Shown in pieces: positions 16,370-24,485 of a stretch of DNA of 37,523 bases (its first letter is position 1; every line of letters begins with the position of its first letter). Source of the stretch: Paracidovorax anthurii (GTDB lineage: Bacteria; Pseudomonadota; Gammaproteobacteria; Burkholderiales; Burkholderiaceae_C); NCBI RefSeq assembly GCF_003269065.1, contig NZ_QLTA01000054.1, forward strand, positions 1 through 37,523, read 5' to 3'. Made by a program: the position numbers and the translations under genes. The notes below the pieces were generated by a model. That model saw only the letters and a program-made list of their open reading frames with translations. It made no database searches and was not told the DNA's origin.

Positions 16370-17400
16370 GCCTGCTCCTCGACCACGTCACCTACCGCTA
16401 TCCCGGCAGCCCGCACGGGCTGCACGGCGTCTCGCTGGACGTGGCCACCGGCGAGCTGGTCGCCGTGATCGGCCCCAGCGGCTCGGGCAAGTCCACGCTG
16501 CTGCAGCTCGTGGCGGGGCTGGAGGGCGCGGGCCGGCACGCGGGCCGCATCGTGCTGTGCGGCGAGGACCTGGCCCGCACGCCCGTGCACCGGCGCGGCA
16601 TCGGCATGGTGTTCCAGAGCTACGCGCTGTTCCCCCACATGCCGGTGATCGACAACGTGGCCTACGGCCTGCGCATGCGCGGCGCGGCACCGCAGGCGTG
16701 CCGCCGGCGCGCGCTGGAGCTGCTGGAGACCGTGGGCCTGGCGGACCGCGCGGCCCACCATGTCGCGCAGCTCTCGGGCGGGCAGCAGCAGCGCGTGGCG
16801 CTGGCGCGCGCGCTCGCCATCGACCCGCGCGCGCTGCTGCTGGACGAACCCCTCTCGGCCCTGGACGCCGGCGTGCGCGGCCACCTGCGCGACCAGATCC
16901 GCCTGCTGCAGCGGCGCTTTGGCGCCACCACCCTGCTGGTCACGCACGACCAGGAGGAGGCCCTGGCCATGGCCGACCGCGTGGCCCTGCTGCAGGACGG
17001 CCGCGTGCTGCAGTTCGCCACGCCGCGCGAGCTCTACGAGGCGCCGGCGAGCCGGGCGGTGGCGCGCTTCGTGGGCCAGTCCACCCTCTGGCCCGCGCGC
17101 GTGGCGGGCCCGGACCGCATCGACCTGGGCTTCGCGCAGCTCGCGGCGCCCACCGGCACGCGCGCGGCCGGCGCACAGGTGCACGTGCTCGTGCGCCCCG
17201 AGCACGTGGCGGCGGACCCGGCGCCGGGCGCCCTCAACCGGCTCGAAGGCCGCGCGGGCGCGCAGCGCTACCTGGGCAGCACCACGCGCTACGACTTCGC
17301 CGTGCCCGGCGCGCCCACGCCGCTGCTGGCCGAGTCGCCCCGGCCCGCGCACGCGGCCGTGGCCATCGCCCCCGGACACCTCCGGCTGCTGGACGACTGA
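16366..17400 (+). CDS. ABC importer ATPase
   Basis: This 344-residue ATPase has every motif: Walker A GPSGSGKST (36-44), Q-loop Gln84 in FQSYALFP, signature LSGGQ (136-140), Walker B RALLLDE (155-161), D-loop SALD, and switch His194 in LVTHD. A TOBE-type C-terminal domain (about 245-344) contains VHVLVRPEHVA. The PotA/FbpC/PhnT-type architecture fits the flanking permeases. It powers uptake by the four-gene importer and overlaps the upstream permease by 4 bp. Confidence 0.95.
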   Translation: MSLLLDHVTYRYPGSPHGLHGVSLDVATGELVAVIGPSGSGKSTLLQLVAGLEGAGRHAGRIVLCGEDLARTPVHRRGIGMVFQSYALFPHMPVIDNVAYGLRMRGAAPQACRRRALELLETVGLADRAAHHVAQLSGGQQQRVALARALAIDPRALLLDEPLSALDAGVRGHLRDQIRLLQRRFGATTLLVTHDQEEALAMADRVALLQDGRVLQFATPRELYEAPASRAVARFVGQSTLWPARVAGPDRIDLGFAQLAAPTGTRAAGAQVHVLVRPEHVAADPAPGALNRLEGRAGAQRYLGSTTRYDFAVPGAPTPLLAESPRPAHAAVAIAPGHLRLLDD

Positions 17401-17452
17401 CCGGCCGCCACGCCCCCGCCCTCCCCCGACCCCATCCCCAGGAGATCGCCCC

Positions 17453-18529
17453 ATGCACCGCAGACAACTGATCCAGGCCGCCAGCGCGCTGCCGCTCGCC
17501 GCGCTCTCGCGCGCCGCGTTCCCGTTCGAGGGCCCCGAGCTCTACCCCGGCGAGAAGGCGCTCTACCAGGCCGCGCAGAAAGAGGGCCTGTGCGTGTCGT
17601 TCGACACCGGCCCCGAGTGGGCCAACTGGAAGGCGCTGTTCCGCGCCTTCAAGGCGCGCTACCCCGAGATCGAGCTCACCTACAACGACATCGGCTCCGC
17701 CGCCACCGTGCTGGCGCTGGAGAAGACCCGCCGCCGCCCGCAGGCCGACACCGCCTACTACTTCGCGGCCTCGGCCGTCGATGCCGCCCGCAAGGACCTG
17801 GTGGCGCCCTTCAAGCCCGTGAACTTCGACCGGCTGCCGCCCGTCTTCCGCGAGGCCGAGGGCCGCTGGTTCACCCTCCACACGCTCAACGTCGCCTTCC
17901 TGGTCAACCGCAAGCTCGTGAAGAACGTGCCCACGCGCTGGGCCGACCTGCTGCAGCCCGAGTACCGCAACAGCGTGGTGTACCTCGACCCCCGCACCAC
18001 CGGCGTGGGGCAGGTGCTCACCTTCGCCGCGGCCTACGCCATGGGCGGCGGCGTGGACCACGTGAAGCCCGGCACCGACTACCTCGGCCGCCTGCACGCG
18101 GCCGGCAACGTGCTGCGCGTGGAAGGCACCACGCCCTATGCCAAGTTCCTCAAGGGCGAGATCCCCGTGTGGATCGGCTACGAGAACGACGGCCTGAAGG
18201 CCCGGCACGTGGACGGCATGGGCGACGCGGTGGAAGTCGTCATTCCGCAGGAGGCCAGCGTGGCCGCGCCCTACGCGATCAGCCTGGTGAAGAACGGCCC
18301 CAACCCCAACGCCGGCAAGCTGTGGCTGCAGTTCACCATGAGCCAGGAGGGCCAGTCGCTCTTCGCGCAGGGCTTCGTGCGCCCCGCCGTGCCGGGCGTG
18401 GCCCTGGCGCCCGACGTGGCGGCGAAGATGCCCGCCGCGCCGCAGATCCGCCCGCTGGACGTGGTGAAGGCCTCCGCCGCCAAGGCCGAGGTGGACCGCC
18501 TCTGGGCCGAAGCCACGGTGGGCCGCTGA
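17453..18529 (+). CDS. ABC importer periplasmic substrate-binding protein
   Basis: A 358-residue protein of the PotD/AfuA/AepX class (SBP family 1/6/8). The N-terminus MHRRQLIQAASALPLAALS is a signal with an RRQ pair before the hydrophobic stretch, so it is a possible Tat substrate. Landmarks are LCVSFDTGPEWANWKALFRAF, LVNRKLVKNVPTRWADLL and KGEIPVWIGYENDG. The absence of the paired tyrosines typical of ferric-binding proteins in an obvious position argues for an organic ligand such as a phosphonate or polyamine, but this is weak. It follows the ATPase by 52 bp with aggag before the ATG. Confidence 0.9.
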   Translation: MHRRQLIQAASALPLAALSRAAFPFEGPELYPGEKALYQAAQKEGLCVSFDTGPEWANWKALFRAFKARYPEIELTYNDIGSAATVLALEKTRRRPQADTAYYFAASAVDAARKDLVAPFKPVNFDRLPPVFREAEGRWFTLHTLNVAFLVNRKLVKNVPTRWADLLQPEYRNSVVYLDPRTTGVGQVLTFAAAYAMGGGVDHVKPGTDYLGRLHAAGNVLRVEGTTPYAKFLKGEIPVWIGYENDGLKARHVDGMGDAVEVVIPQEASVAAPYAISLVKNGPNPNAGKLWLQFTMSQEGQSLFAQGFVRPAVPGVALAPDVAAKMPAAPQIRPLDVVKASAAKAEVDRLWAEATVGR

Positions 18530-18540
18530 CCCGCCCCGCC

Positions 18541-19380
18541 ATGCGCCGCCTGCCGCCCCTTCACCGCTTCGGCGCCTGGCCCGCCTGGGCCTTCCTGGCG
18601 CTCTTCCTGGCGCTGCCGCTGGCGGCCCTGCTGCCCGAGGCGCTGGACGGGCGCGGCGCGGCCCTGGCGCGGCTGCTGCGCCACCCGCTCTTCGCCGGGG
18701 CGCTGCGCAACACGCTGCTGCTGGGCCTGGCGAGCGGGGCCGTCTCGGCCCTGGTGGGCACCTGCCTGGCGCTGGAGCTGGCGCGCCAGCCCGAGCGCCG
18801 GCGCCGCTGGCTCATGGCCCTGCTGGGGCTGCCGCTGGCCTTCTCGGGGCTGGTGATCGCCTACGGCTTCATCCTGGCCTTCGGCCGCGCGGGGTTCGCC
18901 ACGCAGCTGCTCGCGCGGCTGGGCGCCGACCCGGCCCGGGTGGGTGGCTGGATCTACAGCGTGTGGGGCCTGGGCCTGGCCTATGCCTACTACCTCGTGC
19001 CGCGCGTGGCGCTGTCGCTCTACCCGGTGTTCGCGCACCTGGACCCGAGGCCGCTCGCGGCCGCGCGCACCCTGGGCGCCACGCCCTGGCGCGCGTTCCG
19101 CGACACCGTGGTGCCCGAGGTCGCGCCCACGGTGCTCGCCAGCGCCTGCACCGTGGCCGCGCTGGCCATGGGCACCTACGGCACGGCGCTGGCCCTGGTG
19201 GGCACCCAGCTCAACATCCTGCCGCTGATGCTGCTCGCGCAGGTCAGCGACGGCGGCGGGGACTTTCCCATGGCGGCGGCGCTCTCGCTGGTGCTCATGG
19301 TGGTGTGCGTGATCGTGATGGGAGTGGGCGATGTGGCAACCCGAAGGCGCGAACGCGCCGTTTCCGGCCCGCGCGGCTGA
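18541..19380 (+). CDS. ABC importer permease, second permease
   Basis: This 279-residue protein has about six membrane helices. An EAA loop at about 175-200 reads LAAARTLGATPWRAFRDTVVPEV. It starts 11 bp after the binding-protein stop. Having the two permeases at opposite ends of the operon (permease, ATPase, binding protein, permease) is less common than adjacent permeases but is seen in phosphonate and iron importers. Its last 50 bp overlap the start of the next gene. Confidence 0.9.
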   Translation: MRRLPPLHRFGAWPAWAFLALFLALPLAALLPEALDGRGAALARLLRHPLFAGALRNTLLLGLASGAVSALVGTCLALELARQPERRRRWLMALLGLPLAFSGLVIAYGFILAFGRAGFATQLLARLGADPARVGGWIYSVWGLGLAYAYYLVPRVALSLYPVFAHLDPRPLAAARTLGATPWRAFRDTVVPEVAPTVLASACTVAALAMGTYGTALALVGTQLNILPLMLLAQVSDGGGDFPMAAALSLVLMVVCVIVMGVGDVATRRRERAVSGPRG

Positions 19381-19879
19381 GGCGCTGGCCCGCCTGGCCG
19401 AACGCCAGCGCGGCCCGCGCCGGCACGCGCAGCCGGTGGCCGTGATCGGCCCCGGCGACGGCGGGCCGCGCGAATGCGATGCGGCCTACGCCGTGGGCCG
19501 GCTGCTGGCCGGCGCGGGCATGGCCATCGTCTGCGGCGGGCGCGGCGGCGTCATGGCCGCGGCCTCGCGCGGGGCGCGCGAGGGCGGCGGCATCGCCGTG
19601 GGCATCCTGCCCGAGGACGACGACCGCCACGCCAACCCCTGGCTCAGCGTGGCCGTGCCCACCGGCATGGGCGAGATGCGCAACGCCGTCATCGCGCGCA
19701 GCGGCGTCTGCCTGGTGGCCGTGGGCGGCGGCATGGGCACGCTCTCGGAGATGGCCCTGGGCCTGAAGTGGGGCAAGCCGGTCTTCGCGCTGTACGGCGA
19801 CATCGCCCTGCCCGGCGCCGTGGCCGCGCCGGACCTGGGCACGCTCATGGAGGCGGTGGCGGCCTGCCTGCTGGAGTGA
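19331..19879 (+). CDS. TIGR00725/LOG-like Rossmann protein
   Basis: A 182-residue protein of the SLOG superfamily. VAVIGPGDGGPRE (36-48), GMAIVCGGRGGVMAAASRGARE (63-84) and VGGGMGTLSEMALGLKWGKPV form the nucleotide-binding and GGGxGTxxE signature shared with cytokinin-activating LOG and TIGR00725 proteins. LOG enzymes hydrolyse nucleotide 5'-monophosphates to free the base. The TIGR00725 branch is uncharacterised. The start lies 50 bp inside the permease gene, so the two are translationally linked. A role in the importer is not evident. Confidence 0.85.
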   Translation: MWQPEGANAPFPARAAEALARLAERQRGPRRHAQPVAVIGPGDGGPRECDAAYAVGRLLAGAGMAIVCGGRGGVMAAASRGAREGGGIAVGILPEDDDRHANPWLSVAVPTGMGEMRNAVIARSGVCLVAVGGGMGTLSEMALGLKWGKPVFALYGDIALPGAVAAPDLGTLMEAVAACLLE

Positions 19880-19918
19880 GGCGGGCCCCGCCCGCTCCCG
19901 CAGCACCCCATGGGAGTG

Positions 19919-19974
19919 TTTTGGCCGCCATGTCGCCGTATTTGCTTGCGATATAGCTACTAAAACAATAGCAG
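19919..19974. repeat. Comamonadaceae-style interspersed AT-rich repeat
   Basis: This stretch is strikingly AT-richer than its surroundings. On the minus strand it reads gctattgttttagtagctat, then a cgcaagcaaat section and ggcggccaaaa. The layout (tandem GCTATT/TAGCTA-like halves, a CTTGCG core, then GGCCAAAA) matches an intergenic repeat I recall from Acidovorax, Polaromonas and Rhodoferax genomes, though no name comes to mind. It lies between the LOG-like gene and the flavin reductase gene. The family link is from memory. Confidence 0.55.
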
Positions 19975-20018
19975 CCACCGATCCACGCGGCCTCCGCATC
20001 CGGTGTACCGTGGCGGCC

Positions 20019-20654
20019 ATGAGCACCGACCCCCACGCCCGCACCTTCCACAGCTACGAGCCGCGCCACGGCCACGGCCTGCCGCACGACCCCTTCAACG
20101 CCATCGTGGGCCCCCGGCCCATCGGCTGGATCAGCACGCGCGGCGCCACGGGCGCGCTGAACCTCGCGCCCTACAGCTTCTTCAACGCCTTCAACTACAC
20201 CCCGCCGATCCTCGGCTTCGCGAGCATCGGCGCCAAGGACACGCTGGCCAACGTCGAGGCCACGGGCGAGTTCGTGTGGAACCTCGCCACGCGCGAACTG
20301 GCCGAGGCCATGAACCAGACCTGCGCCGCCGTGCCGCCCGAGGTGGACGAATTCGCGCTGGCCGGCCTCACGCCCCTGGCCTCGCGCCTCGTCGCCCCGC
20401 CGCGCGTGGCCGAGAGCCCCGTCGCCATGGAATGCCGCCGCACGCAGATCGTGCAGCTGCAGGGCGCGGACGGCACGAAGGTACCCACCTGGCTGGTGCT
20501 GGGCGAAGTGGTGGCGGTGCACATCGACACCGCGCTGCTGAAGGACGGCGTGTACGACACCGCGAACGCGGGCCACATCCTGCGCGCGGGCGGCCCGGCG
20601 GACTACTTCACGGTGGGGCCGGAGCAGGTGTTCCGGATGTTCCGGCCGCGGTGA
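20019..20654 (+). CDS. Flavin reductase-like (FMN-binding split-barrel) protein
   Basis: This 211-residue protein has the DIM6/NTAB flavin-reductase fold: FNAIVGPRPIGWISTRGATGALNLAPYS is the family's FMN-binding opening, followed by SFFNAFNYTPPILGFA and EFVWNLATRELAEAMNQT. These proteins bind FMN and either reduce it for a partner monooxygenase or act as small oxidoreductases. I start at the ATG 20019 (MSTDPHAR) rather than the GTG 9 bases upstream. The gene stands alone after the interspersed repeat, with two small membrane-protein genes following. Confidence 0.88.
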   Translation: MSTDPHARTFHSYEPRHGHGLPHDPFNAIVGPRPIGWISTRGATGALNLAPYSFFNAFNYTPPILGFASIGAKDTLANVEATGEFVWNLATRELAEAMNQTCAAVPPEVDEFALAGLTPLASRLVAPPRVAESPVAMECRRTQIVQLQGADGTKVPTWLVLGEVVAVHIDTALLKDGVYDTANAGHILRAGGPADYFTVGPEQVFRMFRPR

Positions 20655-20757
20655 GGGAGCGCCGGGGCGGCTCCGCAGCGCTTATGCTCGCGCACGCAGC
20701 GCTTCGCTTTGATTTCCAGTCCGCGCCGGCGCGGGCACCTACCCGGAGAACCCATCC

Positions 20758-20976
20758 ATGAACGCAATCCGCCTCGTCGCCATCGCCCTCATCGTGGCCG
20801 GCGCGCTCGGCCTCGCCTACGGCGGTTTCAGCTACACCAAGGACACCACGGTGGTGAAGCTCGGCCCCGTGGAGATCTCCGCCAAGGAGAAGGAGACGGT
20901 CAACATCCCGCTGTGGCTCGGCATCGGCGCGATCGCCGTCGGCGGGCTGCTGCTCGTGGTGGGCGGCCGGAAGTAA
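20758..20976 (+). CDS. Small two-helix membrane protein
   Basis: A 72-residue protein with two hydrophobic segments, 4-23 (IRLVAIALIVAGALGLAYGG) and 51-69 (IPLWLGIGAIAVGGLLLVVG). They are joined by a charged loop (KDTTVVKLGPVEISAKEKE) and end in GGRK. A cggagaa site lies about 10 nt before the ATG. Small proteins of this pattern are widespread in proteobacteria as hypothetical inner-membrane proteins. The role is unknown. The next membrane-protein gene begins 15 bp downstream. Confidence 0.8.
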   Translation: MNAIRLVAIALIVAGALGLAYGGFSYTKDTTVVKLGPVEISAKEKETVNIPLWLGIGAIAVGGLLLVVGGRK

Positions 20977-20991
20977 GCCGGCGGCCCGCGC

Positions 20992-21306
20992 ATGGCCATG
21001 CCGCCCCGGCGCTCCGTGCGCTCCTTCCTCGCCCGCCACTGGTTCGGCGCGCTGTGCCTGCTCGCGGGCGCGGCGCCGCTCCTGCTGCTGCTCGTGTACT
21101 GGCCGCTGTCCGCGCTGCTGGGCTGCTCCGGCAACGAGGGCTCGGGCATCCACTGCAGCGCGGCGCCGGGGCTCTCGGATGCCGCCTATTCCGTCTTCCT
21201 GCTGGGCGCGTGGGGCTCGCTCTTCACGCTGCCGGCGGCGCTGGGGCTGTACCTTGCCGGCGCCGCCGTGCGCTGGCTGCTGCGCCGCTCGCCGGCCCCG
21301 CATTGA
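20992..21306 (+). CDS. Small membrane protein, function unknown
   Basis: This 104-residue protein may start at the ATG 20992 or 20998. It has two hydrophobic segments (WFGALCLLAGAAPLLLLLVYWPL, about 17-39, and SVFLLGAWGSLFTLPAALGLYLAGA, about 67-91) joined by a short loop with two cysteines (LLGCSGNEGSGIHCS) that could form a periplasmic disulfide. I do not recognise the family. It is probably co-transcribed with the preceding 72-residue protein. Confidence 0.65.
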   Translation: MAMPPRRSVRSFLARHWFGALCLLAGAAPLLLLLVYWPLSALLGCSGNEGSGIHCSAAPGLSDAAYSVFLLGAWGSLFTLPAALGLYLAGAAVRWLLRRSPAPH

Positions 21307-21335
21307 CACGCGCGCAAGCCGCGACAGGACACCGA

Positions 21336-21722
21336 ATGATTCTTGAATCCGCCCCCCTGCACGTGCGCGCCGGCCACGAAGCCGCCTTCGAGGACGCCTT
21401 CCGCCAGGCGCAGCGCATCATCGCGTCCATGCCCGGATACCTCTCGCACCGGCTGGAGCGCTGCATTGAGCGGCCGGGCGAATACCTGCTGCTGGTGGAA
21501 TGGGAAACCCTGGAGGCCCACGAAAAAGGCTTCCGCGGCTCGCCCGGGTACCAGGAGTGGAAGCGGCTGCTGCACCACTTCTACGAGCCGTTTCCCACGG
21601 TGTCGCACTATGCGGCGGTGGAGGGCGCGTCGTCGCCACGCAGCGGCAGCGCGATACCCGACGCGGCGAACACCTCCCGCACCACCGCCAGCCCGTTGAG
21701 CGCGGCCGGAAAGCCCGCGTAG
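21336..21722 (+). CDS. Antibiotic-biosynthesis-monooxygenase (ABM) domain protein
   Basis: A 128-residue protein whose first 95 residues are a classic ABM dimeric alpha/beta barrel: EDAFRQAQRIIASMPGYLSH, then ERPGEYLLLVEWETLEAHEKGFRGSPGYQEW. These small enzymes or quinone-binding proteins act without a bound cofactor. The last 30 residues (SSPRSGSAIPDAANTS onward) lie antisense to the end of the carboxymuconolactone-decarboxylase-like gene and do not look like ABM. The stop of a normal ABM protein has probably been lost or the overlap tolerated. Confidence 0.85.
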   Translation: MILESAPLHVRAGHEAAFEDAFRQAQRIIASMPGYLSHRLERCIERPGEYLLLVEWETLEAHEKGFRGSPGYQEWKRLLHHFYEPFPTVSHYAAVEGASSPRSGSAIPDAANTSRTTASPLSAAGKPA

Positions 21723-22039
21723 ACCGCCATCTGCATCACCACCTCGACGATCTCGGCCGGGGTGCAGCCGACGTGCAGGGCGGCATGCACATGCACGCGC
21801 AACTGCGGCAGCGCATGGCCCATGGCGCACAGTGCTGCCACAGTAGCCAGTTCACGCTCGCGCAGGGCCAGCGCCGGCCTGGCGTAGATGTCGCCGAAAG
21901 GAAACTCCACCAGCAGGCGCGCGAAGGCGGGAAAGGACTGCGCGAGCTGCTCCACCACCGCCAGCCCGGCGGGGCCGTCCACCTGGGCGAGCGTGCGGGC
22001 ACCGCGTTCATAGCGTTCGTGGGTGGGGCTGCGGCTCAT
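21608..22039 (-). CDS. Carboxymuconolactone decarboxylase/AhpD-family protein
   Basis: This 143-residue protein has the CMD fold: RLLVEFPFGDIYARPALALRERELATVAALCA, then LRVHVHAALHVGCTPAEIVEVVMQMAVYAGFPAALN. The H-x-H-A-A-L-x-V-G element and the Glu in PAEIVE match 4-carboxymuconolactone-decarboxylase-type enzymes. The Cys-x-x-Cys of AhpD peroxidases is absent, so a decarboxylase or related lyase role is more likely. The ATG at 22039 is chosen over the open frame upstream because the family domain begins soon after it. It is divergent from a LysR gene and probably regulated by it. Confidence 0.9.
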   Translation of the reverse strand: MSRSPTHERYERGARTLAQVDGPAGLAVVEQLAQSFPAFARLLVEFPFGDIYARPALALRERELATVAALCAMGHALPQLRVHVHAALHVGCTPAEIVEVVMQMAVYAGFPAALNGLAVVREVFAASGIALPLRGDDAPSTAA

Positions 22040-22174
22040 CGCGCGGCTCCCGGCCGGCGCTGGCGGAGGGGCGATGACTGGAACGGAGAGGAATGCATGG
22101 CTTGTCCTGAAAAGATGTGGAACCGGCCGCGACTGTAGAAAGTCATGGCGCCGCAGGGAATGACCGATTCGGTG

Positions 22175-22189
22175 ATACCTTTTCGGTAT
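22175..22189. promoter_or_regulatory. LysR-type T-N11-A palindrome overlapping the regulator's start codon
   Basis: ATACC (22175-22179) and GGTAT (22185-22189) form a perfect inverted repeat with a 5-base spacer, fitting the T-N11-A pattern of LysR boxes. The right arm runs into the ATG of the LysR gene at 22188, so binding there would block its own expression. It lies 135 bp from the start of the divergent CMD-family gene, where an activated promoter could sit. Confidence 0.6.
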
Positions 22190-23090
22190 GCCCCAACGCC
22201 TGGATTCCCGTTCGCTCTCGCTCTTTCTGGCCGTGGCGGATGCATCGAGCTTTCGGCAGGCCGCCGAGTCGCTGCACCTGTCGCAGCCGCCGTTGAGCCG
22301 TGCGATCCGCGAACTGGAAGAGCGGCTGGGCACGCCGCTTTTCGACCGCAACGCGCGCGGCGTGAGCCTGACGGCGGCCGGCCGCAGACTGGTGCCCTAC
22401 GCGCGTGGTGTGGGCGAACTGCTCAGGCAGGCGGAAGCCGAATTCCAGGGCCACACCCTGCCGCCGACGCTGCGGCTGGGGCTGACCAGCGCGGCCGAGC
22501 CGGCATGGTTCCGGGGACTGGCCGATCGCGTGCAGGCCCGGCACCCCGGGGCGGTGGTCACGGTGCTCTCCGATGCATCGCCCAGGCTGGTGCGGCAGTT
22601 GCGCGCCGGCAAGCTGGACGCCGCTGTCATCGCCCTGCCGACGGATGTGCGCGGCCTCGACGTGCAGGTACTGGATCGCCTCCCCATGGTGGCCGCCCTG
22701 CCGTCCTCGCACCGGCTGGCCCGGCGCAGGGCGGTGCGGCTGGCCGACCTGGCGATGGAGCCGATCTTCTGGTTCGAGCGGGCCCGGCAACCCGCGTTCT
22801 ACGACCACTGCCAGCGGGTGTTCGCGCAGCACCGCTTCGCGCCGCCCAAGCTCCGGGAGCCTGCCGACCACCATGTCCTGCTGGCCGAAGTGGCAGCCGG
22901 CCAGGGCATCGCGCTGGTGGCCGGCTCGTTCGCCGGCCTGCGGCGCGCGGGCGTGGTCTACCGGCGCCTGGTGGAGGGGGATGCGCTGGCGCTGGGCATC
23001 GGGCTGGTCACGCCCCCAGACCTGCCCGCAGTGCGTGAGCTGCTGAGCGCGGCCAGTGGCGCGCCGCTGGCCGCGCAGGCAGCAAGCTAA
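22188..23090 (+). CDS. LysR-family transcriptional regulator
   Basis: A 300-residue regulator with a canonical N-terminal HTH ([18 protein letters not shown], then [20 protein letters not shown]) and a CatM/BenM-like effector domain ([35 protein letters not shown]). It is divergent from the CMD-family gene, a usual arrangement for aromatic-degradation regulators, and carries a LysR box at its own start. Its stop meets the stop of the convergent ferredoxin gene (3-4 bp overlap), marking the boundary with the cobalamin operon. Confidence 0.93.
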   Translation: MPQRLDSRSLSLFLAVADASSFRQAAESLHLSQPPLSRAIRELEERLGTPLFDRNARGVSLTAAGRRLVPYARGVGELLRQAEAEFQGHTLPPTLRLGLTSAAEPAWFRGLADRVQARHPGAVVTVLSDASPRLVRQLRAGKLDAAVIALPTDVRGLDVQVLDRLPMVAALPSSHRLARRRAVRLADLAMEPIFWFERARQPAFYDHCQRVFAQHRFAPPKLREPADHHVLLAEVAAGQGIALVAGSFAGLRRAGVVYRRLVEGDALALGIGLVTPPDLPAVRELLSAASGAPLAAQAAS

Positions 23091-23473
23091 CCCCCCGAAG
23101 GCCCCTGGTGGAACACCAGGTCCTCCACGGGCTGGCCGCCCACCAGGTGCTGTTCGATGATGCGGTCCATGTTGGCGGGCGTGACGTCGTAGTACCAGGT
23201 TCCGTCGGGCTGCACGCACATCACCGGGCCGCCCTTGCAGGCGGCGAAGCAGCTGACGCGGCTGCGCTTCACGCGCAGGTCGCCGTCGTTCAGGCCGGCG
23301 GCCTTGAACTTCTCGCCCAGGCTGTCGAACAGGGCCTGGGCCTGGCCTTCCTGCGCGCAGCGCGGGCCGGTGCAGATAAGGATGTGGCGGCGGTAGCCGC
23401 CGATCTTGGGCTTGACGACCACGCGCACCCCTTCGGGCGCTGCGCTGGTGGCGGCGGAGTCTTGCGCGCTCAT
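23087..23473 (-). CDS. Thioredoxin-fold [2Fe-2S] ferredoxin, last gene of the cobalamin operon
   Basis: This 128-residue protein has the cluster pattern C-x4-C ([14 protein letters not shown]) and C-x3-C ([14 protein letters not shown]) of thioredoxin-like 2Fe-2S ferredoxins. The four cysteines would hold one cluster. An N-terminal 25-residue Ala-rich stretch precedes the domain. Its ATG overlaps the cobJ stop by 4 bp. Thioredoxin-like or ferredoxin genes are known in other cobalamin clusters, as with CbiW in Bacillus, and this one could supply electrons for cobalt reduction or for ring contraction. Confidence 0.88.
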   Translation of the reverse strand: MSAQDSAATSAAPEGVRVVVKPKIGGYRRHILICTGPRCAQEGQAQALFDSLGEKFKAAGLNDGDLRVKRSRVSCFAACKGGPVMCVQPDGTWYYDVTPANMDRIIEQHLVGGQPVEDLVFHQGPSGG

Positions 23474-24474
23474 GCCTCTTCCTCGGTGGTGGCGACGGCT
23501 TCGGCCGCCAGGGGCTGGGCCAGCGTGTCCCGGATGTAGTCGGCCGGCAGGCGGTGGCGCAGCGCCAGGGCTTCGATGCTTTCGCCCGCCGCATGGTCGA
23601 GCTGCAGGTTCTCCAGCCAGCCGTTGAGGCCCGTGGAGAGCGAGCGGCCCGGCCGCTCGCCTTCGCGCGTGGCGCCGCCGCCTTCCACGTCGTACTTGTT
23701 GGCATAGCCGCGCGGCGTGACCATGAGGCCGTGCTGCACGATGGTGTTGCTGTTGCCGATCAAGACGGTGCTCAGCATGCCGATGTCGGCATCGCACATG
23801 GTGGCCAGCGTGGCGAACTCGATGCGCTCGCGGCGGCGGTAGGCGCTTTTGACGATGGCGACCGGGGTGTCCGGGCTGCGGTGGCGCAGGAACAGGCGTT
23901 GGGCTTCCTCGATCTGGCGCGTGCGGCGGCCGCTCTTGGGGTTGTAGAGCGCGACGACGAAGTCGGCCATGGCGGCGGCGTCGAGCCGGCGCGCGATGGT
24001 GGGCCAGGGCGTGAGCAGGTCCGACAGCGAGATGGCGCAGAAGTCGTGCGTGAGCGGCGCGCCCACGCGGGCGGCGCAGCTGTTCAGGGCCGATGCGCCG
24101 GGCACGATCTCAACCTCGATGCCGCCGGGCTCGACCACGCCGTTCTCATCGAACGCGGGGGGCGTCCAGCCGGCCTGGAACAGCACCTCGAAGGTGGGGC
24201 CGGCCATGCCGTACACCCCCGCATCGCCCGAGGAGATGAGCGCGACCTTCTTGCCCTCGCGGGCGCGGGCCAGCGATTCGATGGCGCGGTCCAGCTCTTC
24301 GGTCATCGACTTGCGGATGATCTCCTTGCCCTCGATGAGGTCGGCCACGAGCTTGATGTAGGTGACGTAGCCGATGATGGTGTCGGCCTCGGCGATGGCG
24401 GCGCGCGCGCGCGCCGTCATGTGGTCGGTGCTGCCGGGGCCGATGCCCACGAGCATGATCTTTCCTGCGGGCAT
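23470..24474 (-). CDS. cobJ: Precorrin-3B C17-methyltransferase with C-terminal extension
   Basis: A 334-residue protein. Residues 1-260 are the SAM-dependent tetrapyrrole methylase that performs C17 methylation and ring contraction (CobJ/CbiH): [13 protein letters not shown] near the N-terminus, [33 protein letters not shown] and [14 protein letters not shown]. The last 70 residues are an extra segment without cysteine ([17 protein letters not shown], then [20 protein letters not shown]), helix-turn-helix-like in pattern. The Fe-S-carrying extension known in Bacillus CbiH60 is not the same. It overlaps the ferredoxin gene at its stop and is 11 bp downstream of cbiM. Confidence 0.93.
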   Translation of the reverse strand: MPAGKIMLVGIGPGSTDHMTARARAAIAEADTIIGYVTYIKLVADLIEGKEIIRKSMTEELDRAIESLARAREGKKVALISSGDAGVYGMAGPTFEVLFQAGWTPPAFDENGVVEPGGIEVEIVPGASALNSCAARVGAPLTHDFCAISLSDLLTPWPTIARRLDAAAMADFVVALYNPKSGRRTRQIEEAQRLFLRHRSPDTPVAIVKSAYRRRERIEFATLATMCDADIGMLSTVLIGNSNTIVQHGLMVTPRGYANKYDVEGGGATREGERPGRSLSTGLNGWLENLQLDHAAGESIEALALRHRLPADYIRDTLAQPLAAEAVATTEEEA

Positions 24475-24485
24475 GGCGTGCGTCC

